A DNA stretch of 46,644 nt from Thiocapsa sp. KS1 (GTDB lineage Bacteria > Pseudomonadota > Gammaproteobacteria > Chromatiales > Chromatiaceae), in assembly GCF_001499735.1 (NCBI RefSeq), contig NZ_LN848257.1:1430938-1477581 (forward strand). The letters run 5' to 3'. The notes under the pieces were generated by a model that was not told the origin of the DNA, did not search any database, and saw only the letters and a program-made list of their open reading frames with translations. Within the stretch, counting starts at the first letter, position 1. Each line of letters starts with the position of its first letter. The translations under genes were made by a program, and so were the position numbers. Shown here piece by piece: positions 10,369 to 19,322 of this stretch.

Positions 10369-11687
10369 ATGAAGATCAACAGACGTGATTTCGTAAAGGT
10401 TGCCGGTGCTGCGACGGCGGTTGGATTGGTCAGTGCACCGCACCTCGCCCTCGGCGCGACTCAAAAGGTCGTGATCGTCGGCGGGGAACCGGCGGCGCGA
10501 CCGCGGCCAAGTACATCAAGATGGCCGACGCCGGCATCGACGTGACGGTCATCGAGCCGAACAAGGAATACATCACCTGCTATCTGAGCAACGAGGTGCT
10601 CGGCGGCGAGCGTACCCTCGATTCGCTGAAGGTCGGCTACGACGGGCTCAAGGCACACGGGATCAACGTCGTGCACGACACGGCGACGGGCATCGATGCC
10701 GAGAAGAAGGTCGTCAAGACCGCCGGCGGCACCGAATTCGGTTTCGACCGCTGCATCGTCGCGCCGGGTGTCCAACTCCTGTACGACAAGGTCGAAGGCT
10801 ACAGCGAAGAGGCCGCTCAGAAGCTGCCCCACGCCTGGAAGGCGGGCGAGCAGACCATGATCCTGCGCAAGCAGCTCGAGGACATGGCGGACGGCGGCGT
10901 GGTGGTGATCTCGGCACCGGCCAATCCCTTCCGCTGCCCGCCCGGACCCTACGAGCGTGCCAGTCAGATCGCCCATTACTTCAAGGCCAACAAGCCCAAG
11001 TCGAAGGTCATCATCCTCGACGCCAAGCAGGCATTCTCCAAGCAGGGCCTCTTCACCAAGGCGTGGGAACGCCTCTACGGCTACGGGACGGACAATGCGC
11101 TGATCGAATGGCGACCGGGTCCGGATGCAGCCATCGCGTCGGTGAACGTCGAGGACATGACGGTCGAGACCGGGTTCGGCGATGAGATCAAGGCCGCCGT
11201 CATCAACATCATCCCGCCGCAGCGGGCCGGCGAGATCGCGCAGATCTCCGGACTCGCGGACGACAGCGGCTGGTGTCCCGTCGACCCCAGATCCTTCGAG
11301 TCCAAGCTGCAAAGCGGCGTTCATGTCATCGGTGACGCCTGTATCGCCGGGGCCATGCCGAAATCCGCGTATGCAGCAAACAGTCAGGCGAAGGTCGCTG
11401 CCGCCGCCGTGGTTGCCATGCTGAAGGGCGAAGAGCCCGGGACGCCCTCCTACGTCAACACCTGCTACTCGATCGTCGGCACCGACTACGGCATCTCGGT
11501 CGCGGGCGTCTATCGTCTGTCGGCCGACGGGAGCGCGATCGAGGACGTCAAGTTCACCGGGGAAGACGGCAAAGAGGTGACCGCCGGCGGCGTCACCCCG
11601 GCCGATGCACCGGATTGGGCACTGGCTCGCGAGGTTCAGTACGCCTACAGTTGGTACAAGAATATCGTCGGCGATTCCTTCGGCTGA
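10369..11687 (+). pseudogene. fccB: Sulfide dehydrogenase flavin subunit FccB, interrupted by a one-base frameshift
   Basis: Would oxidise sulfide to zero-valent sulfur on a covalently bound FAD. Translation from ATG 10369 (RBS GGAGGAG at 10353-10359) gives a Tat leader, [16 protein letters not shown], then KVVIVGG, and then departs from homology. At 10483-10486 the sequence reads GGGG; one more G would give [20 protein letters not shown] and join the second frame, which runs open to 11687. Downstream everything expected is intact: TCYLSNEV with the FAD-linking Cys, [13 protein letters not shown] and NTCYSI with the active-site cysteines, [10 protein letters not shown] and the conserved C-terminal [17 protein letters not shown]. 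Codon use shows no decay. So this is either a very recent null mutation, a sequencing error in a homopolymer, or a slippery site. If intact the protein would have about 430 residues. Confidence 0.9.
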
Positions 11688-11755
11688 CGACAGCGTAAAG
11701 CCGCGTGAGCAACGGATGCTGCTCCAAGCGGAAACATCGACAAGCATCTGATTTT

Positions 11756-11778
11756 AAGGGGTCGAAAGGCCCCTTTTT
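11756..11778 (+). terminator. Intrinsic terminator after fccB
   Basis: AAGGGGTC, loop GAAA, GGCCCCTT: an eight-pair stem (one T-G wobble) capped by a GNRA tetraloop and running straight into TTTTT at 11774-11778. It lies 68 bp past the fccB stop and should end the cytochrome/sulfide operon before the convergent gene that stops at 11862. Confidence 0.85.
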
Positions 11779-11861
11779 CGTTGGTATCGCGCCGAAATCG
11801 GGGTTGCCCGCCAAGCCGCAAAGACCCGCGACATGACAGGCGTACCGGATGCGGCTCGGCC

Positions 11862-14800
11862 TTACAACAAGACCCGCTCGATCCCCCCGTCCTGCACCCG
11901 ATTCAAGAAGCGCTGCTGCCAGCCCTCCCCCAACATCCGACCGGCCATCTCGACCACGATATAGTCGGTCTTCAGACCCGTGTCGTCGGTGTACTTGGCC
12001 AAACCCTGCTGGCAGGCGGGACAGGAGGTCAAGAGCTTGACCTCGCCGGCCCGGACCACGTCCTGCCCGGTGAGCGCCTGGATGCCCGCGGTCAACTCCT
12101 CCTGCTTGCGAAACCGCACCTGGTTGGCGATATCCGGCCGCGAGGTCCCGAGCGTGCCTGCCTCGCCGCAGCAGCGATCCGAGAGCATGACCGGTTGGCC
12201 GATCAGACTCGCCGCGACCTTGAGCGGTGCATGGGTCTTCATGGGCGAGTGACAGGGGTCGTGGTAGAGATACTGGACCCCCTCGACACCCTCCAGACTC
12301 ACGCCTTTCTCCATCAGCCACTCATGGATGTCGAGCAGGCGGCAGCCGGGGAAGATACGCTCGAATTCGTATTTGAGCAGTTGATCCATGCAGGTCCCGC
12401 AGGACACGACGACCGTTCGGATATCCATGTAATTGAGCGTATTGGCGACCCGATGGAAGAGCACGCGGTTTTCCATCGTGATCTGGCGCCCGCGGTCTTC
12501 AAGCCCCGCCGAGCGTTGCGGATAGCCGCAGCAGAGATAGCCGGGCGGCAGCACGGTCTGGGCGCCCTGCTCGTAGAGCATCGCGAGTGTGGCAAGCCCG
12601 ACATCCGAGAAGAGCCGCTCCGAGCCGCAGCCAGGGAAGTAGAAGACCGCCTCGGCATCCTCCGCCGCCACCCGTGGGTCGCGCAGGATCGGCACCTGGG
12701 TCTTGTCTTCCAGACCCAGGATTTGGCGGAAGGTGCGCTTGGGCAGCTCGACCCGGATCGGGCGGCTGACCAGATCCACCATCTGGCTCGCCAGCGCAGG
12801 ACGATGACTGGTCGCACCCGGCTTGGCGGTCCGCTTCGCCGTCAACCGCATCGCCTTGGCGACGCGATGACCGAGGTTCATCCCGGCAAAGCCCCACTGT
12901 GCCAGCCCTTTGCGGAGCAGTCGCACGGCGCGCGGGTCCGTGACGTTCAGGAACTGCATCGCCGCCCAGGAGCCGACGTTGAAGCGCTTTTTCCCGCGAT
13001 CGATCAGGATGCGCCGCATCCGCATGGTGACATCGCCGAAATCGATGTTCACCGGACAGGGATTCAGACACTTGTGGCAGATGGTGCAGTGATCCGCCAC
13101 GTCGTTCATGGCCTCGAAGTGACGCAGCGAGAGACCGCGCCGGGTCTGCTCCTCGTAGAGGAAGGCTTCGATGATGAGCCCGGTGCCCAGGATCTTGTTG
13201 CGCGGCGAATAATTGAGATTGGCCCGCGGCACATGGGTCATGCACTTGGGTTTGCACTTGCCGCAGCGCAGACAGTGTTTGACGTCGTCGTTGAGCGCGC
13301 CGAGCTCGGTCTCCTCGAGGATGATGGCCTCTTGCTGCACCAATCGCAGCGACGGCGTGTAGGCGCCTTCCAGTCCGGAGCCCGGCATCAGCTTGCCCGG
13401 ATTGAAGCGTCCATGCGGGTCGACAAGCTGCTTGTAGGCGACGAAGGCGTCGAGCTTCTCGCGCTCGAGGAATTGCAGCTTGGTGATGCCGATGCCGTGC
13501 TCGCCCGAGATGACACCGCCCAGATCGGTCGCCAGCGCCATGATGCGCGCGACCAGGCGGTCGGCCTCCTGGAGCATGGCGTAGTCCGATGAATGCACCG
13601 GGATGTTGGTGTGCACGTTGCCGTCGCCGGCGTGCATATGTAGGGCGACGAAGAGCCGCGAGTCGCGGATCTGCCGATGGATCTCGATCAGCCGCTCACG
13701 CACTCGGGCCAGATCCTTGCCGCCGAAGATCTCGTCCAGACGCTCGGCGACCTCCCGGCGGTAGGACTGGCAGAGGTCTCGGCGAAGCATCATGGAGAGC
13801 AGGGTATCGCCCTCGCGAATACGGGACTTGTCCGTCTCGCCGAGTCGATCCAAATGATCCACTGCGGGCTCGTCCAGACCACTCAAAATGGTCTGCCAGC
13901 GCTGCCGCGCCGCTTGCACCGCCTCGCGTGCCGCGTCGCGTTTGGCGCTCAGGATGGCGACGGCCTCGGCCGAGTCTTGATAGTCGCCCTCCCCGCGTGC
14001 CTCGGCAAGATCACCCGCCAGATAGTCGAGCACCGCCGCCATAATGGCGTCCTTGTTGCGGATCGACTGCTCGATGTTCATCCGCTCGATGCCGCGGCTG
14101 TAGTCGCCGAGCCGGTCGAGCGGAATGACCACGTCCTCGTTGATCTTGAAGGCGTTGGTATGACGCGAGATGGCGGCGGTGCGGGCGCGATCGAGCCAGA
14201 AGCGCTTGCGGGCCTCCGGACTGATCGCGATGAAGCCCTCGCCGTCGCGCGCCTTGGCGAGTGTCACCACCTGCGCGGCGGCCTGATCGACCAGCGCCTC
14301 GTCGTCGCTCACCAGATCCGCGATCAACACCATCTTGGGCAGCTCACGCCGTGCCGCCTTGGTGGTGTAGTCCACCGCGCGGACATAGCGCTCGTCCAGA
14401 TGCTCGAGCCCCGCCATCTGCACGCCCGGCAGGGCTTCGAGATAGTCCTTGATCTCGACGATCGCCGGCACGGCCAGATCCAGATCCGTCCCGAAGAACT
14501 CCAAACAGACGGTGCGCACATGATCCGGCATCCGATGCAGGACGAAGCGCGCCGAGGTGATAATCCCGTCGCAGCCTTCTTTCTGAACGCCGGGCAGTCC
14601 GGAGAGAAACTTGTCCGTTACGTCCTTGCCGAGACCGACCTTGCGCAAGGCGGAGCCAGGCATTTCAAGGATCTCGGGCTCGCCTTTGGGCGTGACGCCG
14701 TCGGCGAGGAAGCGCCGGATTCGAAACCGCACCAGCGGTTGTTCGTGGATCTTGCCGAGGTTGTGATCCAGTCGCTCGACCTCCAGCCAATCCGCATCGG

Positions 14801-15719
14801 GGGTCACCATCCGCCAGGAGGCCAGATTGTCCAGCGCCGTGCCCCAGAGGACGGCCTTCTTGCCCCCCGCGTTCATGGCGACATTGCCGCCGATGCAGGA
14901 GGCGTCCTGCGAGGTCGGATCCACCGCGAAAGCGAGACCCGACCGGTCGGCCAGGTCCGACACCCGGCGCGTGACCACCCCGGCGCCGCAACGCACCGTC
15001 GGCACGACGCCCTCGACGCCGGGCAACGCGATACGCTCCACGCCCGAGAGGTCTTCGAGCTTCTCGGTATTGATGACGGCCGTCATCGTCTGAAGCGGCA
15101 CGGCCGAGCCGGTGTAGCCGGTGCCGCCGCCGCGCGGGATCAGCGTCAGACCGGATTCGATACAGGCCTGCACGATCGGCGCGATCTCGGCCTCGGTGTC
15201 GGGCGAGATGACCACGAAGGGCATCTCCACGCGCCAGTCGGTCGCATCCGTCGCGTGCGAGACCCGCGCCAGACCGCCGAAGTCCAGATTGTCCTTGTGC
15301 GTGATCCCGGCGAGCGCCTTGCGCAGACGCGCGCGCTGGGACTTCTCCTGCTCGAACCAGCCCGCAAAGCGCTGCACCGCCGCACGCGCTGAGGCCAGCA
15401 GCTCGCCGGCCCGGCGATTGTCGTTGAGCCGCAGCTCGAACTGATCCAGCCGATGCGTCAGCGCCTGAAGCAGCAGACGGCGACGCTCCGGATTGTCGAG
15501 CAGGTCGTCCTGCAGATAAGGGTTGCGCGTCACCACCCACATGTCCCCGAGCACCTCGAAGAGCATCCGCGCCGAACGTCCGGTCCGGCGGCTGCCGCGC
15601 AGCTCCTCGATCAACCGCCAAAGGGGCTCGCCCAAGAAGCGGATCACGATCTCCCGGTCGGAGAAAGAGGTGTAGTTGTAGGGGATCTCGCGGATCCGTT
15701 GCTGGACAGCGGCGGTCAT
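11862..15719 (-). CDS. Large FAD-linked oxidase / iron-sulfur / CCG-domain protein (DUF3683 type)
   Basis: A 1285-residue fusion resembling GlcD plus GlcF in one chain. After a roughly 160-residue N-terminal region beginning [20 protein letters not shown] (DUF3683-like) comes a PCMH-type FAD-binding domain with [10 protein letters not shown] near residue 194, then the FAD-oxidase C-terminal domain ending at [14 protein letters not shown] and [13 protein letters not shown]. Ferredoxin-like cluster motifs [11 protein letters not shown] (about 815) and [13 protein letters not shown] (about 875) follow, and two CCG domains ([10 protein letters not shown] about 1063, [11 protein letters not shown] about 1181) as in heterodisulfide reductase/GlcF. 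Relatives oxidise 2-hydroxyacids and pass electrons to a quinone or carrier; the substrate is unknown. Start 15719 is preferred to 15779 because the family N-terminus begins there, but neither has a clear RBS. It converges on fccB and diverges from yhcC. Confidence 0.88.
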   Translation of the reverse strand: MTAAVQQRIREIPYNYTSFSDREIVIRFLGEPLWRLIEELRGSRRTGRSARMLFEVLGDMWVVTRNPYLQDDLLDNPERRRLLLQALTHRLDQFELRLNDNRRAGELLASARAAVQRFAGWFEQEKSQRARLRKALAGITHKDNLDFGGLARVSHATDATDWRVEMPFVVISPDTEAEIAPIVQACIESGLTLIPRGGGTGYTGSAVPLQTMTAVINTEKLEDLSGVERIALPGVEGVVPTVRCGAGVVTRRVSDLADRSGLAFAVDPTSQDASCIGGNVAMNAGGKKAVLWGTALDNLASWRMVTPDADWLEVERLDHNLGKIHEQPLVRFRIRRFLADGVTPKGEPEILEMPGSALRKVGLGKDVTDKFLSGLPGVQKEGCDGIITSARFVLHRMPDHVRTVCLEFFGTDLDLAVPAIVEIKDYLEALPGVQMAGLEHLDERYVRAVDYTTKAARRELPKMVLIADLVSDDEALVDQAAAQVVTLAKARDGEGFIAISPEARKRFWLDRARTAAISRHTNAFKINEDVVIPLDRLGDYSRGIERMNIEQSIRNKDAIMAAVLDYLAGDLAEARGEGDYQDSAEAVAILSAKRDAAREAVQAARQRWQTILSGLDEPAVDHLDRLGETDKSRIREGDTLLSMMLRRDLCQSYRREVAERLDEIFGGKDLARVRERLIEIHRQIRDSRLFVALHMHAGDGNVHTNIPVHSSDYAMLQEADRLVARIMALATDLGGVISGEHGIGITKLQFLEREKLDAFVAYKQLVDPHGRFNPGKLMPGSGLEGAYTPSLRLVQQEAIILEETELGALNDDVKHCLRCGKCKPKCMTHVPRANLNYSPRNKILGTGLIIEAFLYEEQTRRGLSLRHFEAMNDVADHCTICHKCLNPCPVNIDFGDVTMRMRRILIDRGKKRFNVGSWAAMQFLNVTDPRAVRLLRKGLAQWGFAGMNLGHRVAKAMRLTAKRTAKPGATSHRPALASQMVDLVSRPIRVELPKRTFRQILGLEDKTQVPILRDPRVAAEDAEAVFYFPGCGSERLFSDVGLATLAMLYEQGAQTVLPPGYLCCGYPQRSAGLEDRGRQITMENRVLFHRVANTLNYMDIRTVVVSCGTCMDQLLKYEFERIFPGCRLLDIHEWLMEKGVSLEGVEGVQYLYHDPCHSPMKTHAPLKVAASLIGQPVMLSDRCCGEAGTLGTSRPDIANQVRFRKQEELTAGIQALTGQDVVRAGEVKLLTSCPACQQGLAKYTDDTGLKTDYIVVEMAGRMLGEGWQQRFLNRVQDGGIERVLL

Positions 15720-15865
15720 ATCGATTCGGTCATCGGCAGTAGTTTCTTGCACTGCACAAAATGGTACAGCAAAGGCCACTGATCATGGCCATGCGGTTGA
15801 CGAGGCTGCTCGTAGGGTCGAGCTTTTTCGGCGTGTCGAGGATACGGTTCGAGACCGTTCGTTGC

Positions 15866-15897
15866 CGTTGTCGTAATCGACCAGCGTTACGACAACG
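15866..15897. repeat. 11-bp inverted repeat, possible operator
   Basis: Arms CGTTGTCGTAA (15866-15876) and TTACGACAACG (15887-15897) are perfect, separated by 10 bases so that the arm centres are 21 bp apart, two helical turns. No T-run follows on either strand, so it is not an intrinsic terminator. Its position between two divergent starts suits a dimeric repressor site, but the regulator is unknown. Confidence 0.45.
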
Positions 15898-15976
15898 AAA
15901 ATGATCTCGGACGGGCTCGGAATCTCTGCACCTCTCCACGTCTTCAGGATCGTCGGAAACACCGATTGACCTTCCA

Positions 15977-16018
15977 TTGACTTGGGTCAAACGGTCGTCG
16001 CTCGATCCCGGTTAGGTT
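15977..16018 (+). promoter_or_regulatory. FNR/CRP-family box and -10 for the yhcC-ubiUV unit
   Basis: TTGAC-TTGG-GTCAA at 15977-15990 is a perfect palindrome of the FNR/Dnr class (consensus TTGAT-N4-ATCAA; Dnr-like regulators accept TTGAC/GTCAA). Its centre at 15983.5 lies 41.5 bp before 16025, the class II activator position, and a weak -10 (TAGGTT, 16013-16018) is at the matching distance. That places the predicted transcript start at the yhcC ATG (16026), so the message would be leaderless or nearly so; no Shine-Dalgarno is visible. In E. coli the ubiUV genes are known to be FNR-activated. Confidence 0.6.
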
Positions 16019-16025
16019 TGCGCGG

Positions 16026-17000
16026 ATGTCTGCCCTCCCGACCCAGCACCGCACACTCAGCGCCCGCGTCAACACCTTCGGTCAGTACCTGCTGAGCCGT
16101 TATGGTCAGCGGGTGCATAAGCTTGCGCTGAATGCGGGTTTCACCTGCCCCAATCGCGACGGTCAAAAGGGTATCGGCGGCTGCACCTTCTGCAACAACG
16201 TCTCCTTCAGTCCCAACGCGAAAGCGCCTGCCCCGATCGCGGAGCAGCTCGATGCCGGACGCGCGGTGATCGCCAAACGCACCGGGGCGCGGCGGTTTAT
16301 GGCCTACTTTCAGGCCTACACCAACACCTACGATCCGGTCGAAACGCTGCGCGAGCGCTACGACGCCGCACTCGTCCACCCGGACGTGATCGGACTCTCG
16401 GTCGGCACACGCCCGGACTGTGTCCCTGAGGCCGTTCTGGACCTGCTCGCCCGCTATCGGGCTCGCGGCAAGGAGATTTGGCTCGAGCTGGGACTTCAGT
16501 CGGCGGACGACCGCACGCTCGAACGGGTCAATCGCGGGCACGACTTCGCGGACTTCCGAACCGCCGTGGCCGCCGCACGCCGTCGCGGGATCCCGGTCTG
16601 CGCACATCTGATCGTCGGGCTGCCGGGCGAGGGGCGCGACGCGGCCTTGTCGAGCCTGGAGCGGGTGCTCGAGCTCGGTGTCGAGGGCCTGAAGATCCAT
16701 CCATTGCATGTCGTGCGCCAAACCCGCTTGGCGATCGACTGGCGACGCGGCGACTACACGCCGCTTGAGCTTAAGGACTACGTGAACATCTGCGCCGACA
16801 TGGTCGAGCGCACGCCGCCCGAGGTGACCTTCCATCGCCTCACCGGCACCGCCTCGCGCGACATCCTGCTCGCGCCCGCCTGGTGCAACCGCAAATGGGC
16901 GGTACTCAACGCCATCGAGGCGGAGCTTTTCCGACGCGGCGCGCGCCAAGGCGATCATGCCGCCCCCGCTTCCCATCCAAAACTTGCAAGCACAGCCTGA
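16026..17000 (+). CDS. yhcC: TIGR01212 / YhcC family radical SAM protein
   Basis: A 324-residue radical SAM enzyme. The cluster motif is the family's extended form, FTCPNRDGQKGIGGCTFC, with the last two cysteines in CxxC. Further family segments are VNTFGQYLLSRYGQRVHKLA at the N-terminus, MAYFQAYTNTY, IGLSVGTRPDCVPEAVLDLL, WLELGLQSADDRTLERVNRG and CAHLIVGLPGEGRDAALSSL (SAM-binding strands). The biochemical function of YhcC is not established to my knowledge. UbiU starts 19 bp after its stop and both follow one FNR-type promoter, so a role tied to anaerobic growth is a reasonable inference. ATG 16026 has no RBS, consistent with a leaderless transcript. Confidence 0.9.
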   Translation: MSALPTQHRTLSARVNTFGQYLLSRYGQRVHKLALNAGFTCPNRDGQKGIGGCTFCNNVSFSPNAKAPAPIAEQLDAGRAVIAKRTGARRFMAYFQAYTNTYDPVETLRERYDAALVHPDVIGLSVGTRPDCVPEAVLDLLARYRARGKEIWLELGLQSADDRTLERVNRGHDFADFRTAVAAARRRGIPVCAHLIVGLPGEGRDAALSSLERVLELGVEGLKIHPLHVVRQTRLAIDWRRGDYTPLELKDYVNICADMVERTPPEVTFHRLTGTASRDILLAPAWCNRKWAVLNAIEAELFRRGARQGDHAAPASHPKLASTA

Positions 17001-17019
17001 CCCTCGGAGACCACCCTGT

Positions 17020-18015
17020 ATGGAGCTCGTCTGTCCTGCCGGCAATCTGCCGTCGCTCAAGGCCGCCGTCGACAACGGCGCCGATGCCGTTTATATCGGC
17101 TTTCGCGACGACACCAATGCCCGTCACTTCGCCGGCCTGAACTTCGGCGACAAGCAGATCCGCGAGGGTCTGAAGTACGCCCGCGACCGCAAGGTCAAGG
17201 TCTTCGTCGCCGTCAACACCTATGCACAACCAAGCGGCTGGTCGCGCTGGACCGCCGCGGTCGACCGGGCCGCGGACCTGGGTGTCGATGCCCTGATCCT
17301 CGCCGACATGGGCGTACTCGACTATGCCGCCGAGCGTCATCCGAATCTCAATCTGCATCTCTCGGTACAGGGCTCGGCGACCAATCCGGCCGCGATCGGC
17401 TTCATGCATCGCCATTTCGGGATCCGTCGCGTCGTGGTGCCGCGCGTGCTCTCGCTCGCCCAGGTCGCGAACCTGATCGAGAACGTCGAGGTCCCGGTCG
17501 AGATCTTCGGATTCGGCAGCCTCTGCGTCATGGTGGAAGGCCGCTGCCTGCTGTCCTCCTACGCTAGCGGTCAGTCGCCCAACACCTACGGCGCCTGCTC
17601 GCCGGCCGCGCACGTGGAGTGGCGCGATACCCCGCAGGGTCAGGAGACCCGGCTCGGCGGTGTTCTGATCGAGCGGCGCGGACACGGCGAGCCGGCGGGT
17701 TATCCGACGCTCTGCAAGGGACGCTTCACCGTCGAAGGCGAGATCCGTCACGCCATCGAGGAGCCGACCAGCCTCAACACCCTCGACATCCTGCCGGGCA
17801 TCCTCGCAGCCGGCGTGAGCGCCATCAAGCTCGAAGGGCGTCAGCGCAGCACCCGCTATGTCTCGCAGGTCACCGGGGTGTGGCGCGAGGCAATCGATGC
17901 CTGCAAACGCAATCCGCAGGCGTTTCGCGCGAAGGAGAGTTGGCATCAAACCCTTGCCTCGGTCTCGGAAGGCGCGCAGACGACGATCGGCCCCTATCAC
18001 CGGCCTTGGCATTAG
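17020..18015 (+). CDS. ubiU: Oxygen-independent ubiquinone hydroxylation protein UbiU (U32 family)
   Basis: 331 residues, the same length as E. coli UbiU as I recall it. With UbiV it carries out the O2-independent ring hydroxylations of ubiquinone synthesis, probably using prephenate as oxygen donor. The start MELVCPAGNLPSLKAAVDNG is diagnostic of U32 proteins; the longer frame from 16957 only adds a non-homologous stretch overlapping yhcC. The four [4Fe-4S] cysteines of UbiU are all present: GSLC and GRC (seven residues apart), YGAC, and LCKGRF. It is the second gene of the yhcC-ubiU-ubiV run. A phototroph making ubiquinone in anoxic light would need this pathway. Confidence 0.95.
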   Translation: MELVCPAGNLPSLKAAVDNGADAVYIGFRDDTNARHFAGLNFGDKQIREGLKYARDRKVKVFVAVNTYAQPSGWSRWTAAVDRAADLGVDALILADMGVLDYAAERHPNLNLHLSVQGSATNPAAIGFMHRHFGIRRVVVPRVLSLAQVANLIENVEVPVEIFGFGSLCVMVEGRCLLSSYASGQSPNTYGACSPAAHVEWRDTPQGQETRLGGVLIERRGHGEPAGYPTLCKGRFTVEGEIRHAIEEPTSLNTLDILPGILAAGVSAIKLEGRQRSTRYVSQVTGVWREAIDACKRNPQAFRAKESWHQTLASVSEGAQTTIGPYHRPWH

Positions 18016-18063
18016 ACCCAGCCCGCATCGGCCGCCCTCGAAGCTCGACCTGTGGCGCCTGAA

Positions 18064-18083
18064 GGGGCGAATTGATTCGCCCC
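18064..18083 (+). repeat. Perfect stem-loop in the ubiU-ubiV gap
   Basis: GGGGCGAA, loop TTGA, TTCGCCCC: eight pairs with no mismatch, 48 bp after the ubiU stop and 66 bp before the ubiV ATG. No T-tract follows, so termination is unlikely. It may be an mRNA-processing or stability hairpin adjusting the two partners' expression. Confidence 0.5.
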
Positions 18084-18149
18084 CAAACACCGGTCGATCC
18101 TTTCCCGGGAAACACCCGAACCTTCGATGAGTCTTGATCCGGAACGACG

Positions 18150-19085
18150 ATGACAATGGATTCCATGCAGAGCCAATCGCCACGCCCGCGCCTCTCACTC
18201 GGCCCGATCCTCTATCACTGGCCGCGCGAGCAGGTCCTCGACTTTTATGCCGAGATGCTCGAGACCCCTGTCGACGTGATCTATCTCGGGGAGACCGTCT
18301 GCTCGAAGCGGCGCCTGCTGCGCCCCGAGGATTATTGGGAGCTGGCCGAGCGGGTCGTCGCGGCAGGCAAGCAGGCAGTGATCTCGACACTGGCCCTGAT
18401 CGAATCCGACGGCGAGCTGAAGACCCTCAAACGCATCTGTGCCGACGAGCGCTTTCTCGTCGAGGCCAACGACCTCGGCGCGCTTGAATTTCTCGAAGGG
18501 CGCCCGTTCGTGGCCGGCCACTCGATCAACCTCTACAACCAACGCACCCTCGCCTTCCTCGTTGCCCGCGGGCTGAAACGCTGGGTCCTGCCCGTGGAGC
18601 TCGGCCGCGAGACCGCCGCCGACCTGCTGGCCGCGCGCGCGGACGGCGTAGAGTGCGAGCTGTTCGCGTTCGGGCGCCTGCCGCTTGCCTATTCGGCGCG
18701 CTGCTTCACCGCCTACAACCGCGATCTGCCCAAAGACGACTGCCGGTTCTGCTGCGGCGACTACCCGGATGGCCTACTCGTCGCTACCCAAGACGGCGAA
18801 CCCTTCCTTGCGCTGAACGGGATCCAGACCCAATCGGCCGGCACCCATAACCTGCTCCCGTCGCTTCAGGAGGTCACGCGCATGGGTGTGGATCTGCTGC
18901 GCATTAGCCCGCAGTCGCAACACACCGCCGGCATCGTCGATGTCTTTTCAGCCTGTCTGACCGGCGATATGGATTTCTCGACCGGCATGTCGAAGCTGCG
19001 CGACTGGACCCCTTTGGGTCTTTGCGACGGGTATTGGACTGGGCAAGCCGGGATCGCCAACAGCCCGATTGAGCGGCGGGTTTAG
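18150..19085 (+). CDS. ubiV: Oxygen-independent ubiquinone hydroxylation protein UbiV (U32 family)
   Basis: 311 residues; obligate partner of UbiU. The N-terminal core LSLGPILYHWPREQVLDFYA and IYLGETVCSKRR (first cluster cysteine) is followed by the triad in CFTAYNRDLPKDDCRFCCG, giving the four-cysteine pattern of UbiV. GIQTQSAGTHNLLPSLQEV and GVDLLRISPQ are also family segments. Several in-frame ATGs (18150, 18156, 18165) precede the conserved core, so the exact start is uncertain by up to five residues. The gene converges on ubiT across a repeat-bearing gap. Confidence 0.94.
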   Translation: MTMDSMQSQSPRPRLSLGPILYHWPREQVLDFYAEMLETPVDVIYLGETVCSKRRLLRPEDYWELAERVVAAGKQAVISTLALIESDGELKTLKRICADERFLVEANDLGALEFLEGRPFVAGHSINLYNQRTLAFLVARGLKRWVLPVELGRETAADLLAARADGVECELFAFGRLPLAYSARCFTAYNRDLPKDDCRFCCGDYPDGLLVATQDGEPFLALNGIQTQSAGTHNLLPSLQEVTRMGVDLLRISPQSQHTAGIVDVFSACLTGDMDFSTGMSKLRDWTPLGLCDGYWTGQAGIANSPIERRV

Positions 19086-19153
19086 CCTCGTCGGCCCACT
19101 CGGTTTAACTCTCCGGCCATCGCGGCACTTGGCGCAGAGCGCCACCGGGCATG

Positions 19154-19179
19154 CGTGACACCGCGGAGCGGGTGTCACG
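19154..19179. repeat. Stem-loop between convergent ubiV and ubiT
   Basis: CGTGACACC (19154-19162), an 8-base loop and GGTGTCACG (19171-19179) form a perfect nine-pair hairpin. There is no adjacent T-run. Lying between convergent genes, it may protect mRNA 3' ends in both directions or be part of the neighbouring repetitive element. Confidence 0.55.
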
Positions 19180-19217
19180 AGTTCCTTAAGGGTTTGGGAT
19201 TTAGGATTTGGAGCGTG

Positions 19218-19297
19218 CCGTAGGTTGTGCCGAGTCATGCGAGGCACAACCAACCGTCGGCGCAAGTTGTGCTTCCTATCGTCAGCACAACCTACGG
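19218..19297. repeat. REP-like palindromic element
   Basis: Outer arms CCGTAGGTTGTGC (19218-19230) and GCACAACCTACGG (19285-19297) are perfect inverted copies. The left arm also pairs with a nearer copy (GGTTGTGCC 19223-19231 with GGCACAACC 19243-19251), and GTTGTGC (19266-19272) pairs with the right arm. The element can therefore fold as one long or two short hairpins, the architecture of REP/BIME-type repeats. It lies between convergent genes, the usual REP location. Copies elsewhere in the genome are expected but cannot be seen here. Confidence 0.65.
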
Positions 19298-19322
19298 ATA
19301 TGAAATGACCCGGCGGTAACGA

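Larger units (their letters stand above)
15720..16025. other. Divergent promoter region between DUF3683 gene and yhcC
   Basis: These 306 bases contain no gene. They carry an 11-bp inverted repeat (15866-15897) and a perfect FNR/CRP-family palindrome (15977-15990), both listed separately. The start of the minus-strand protein could extend to 15779. Confidence 0.6.
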
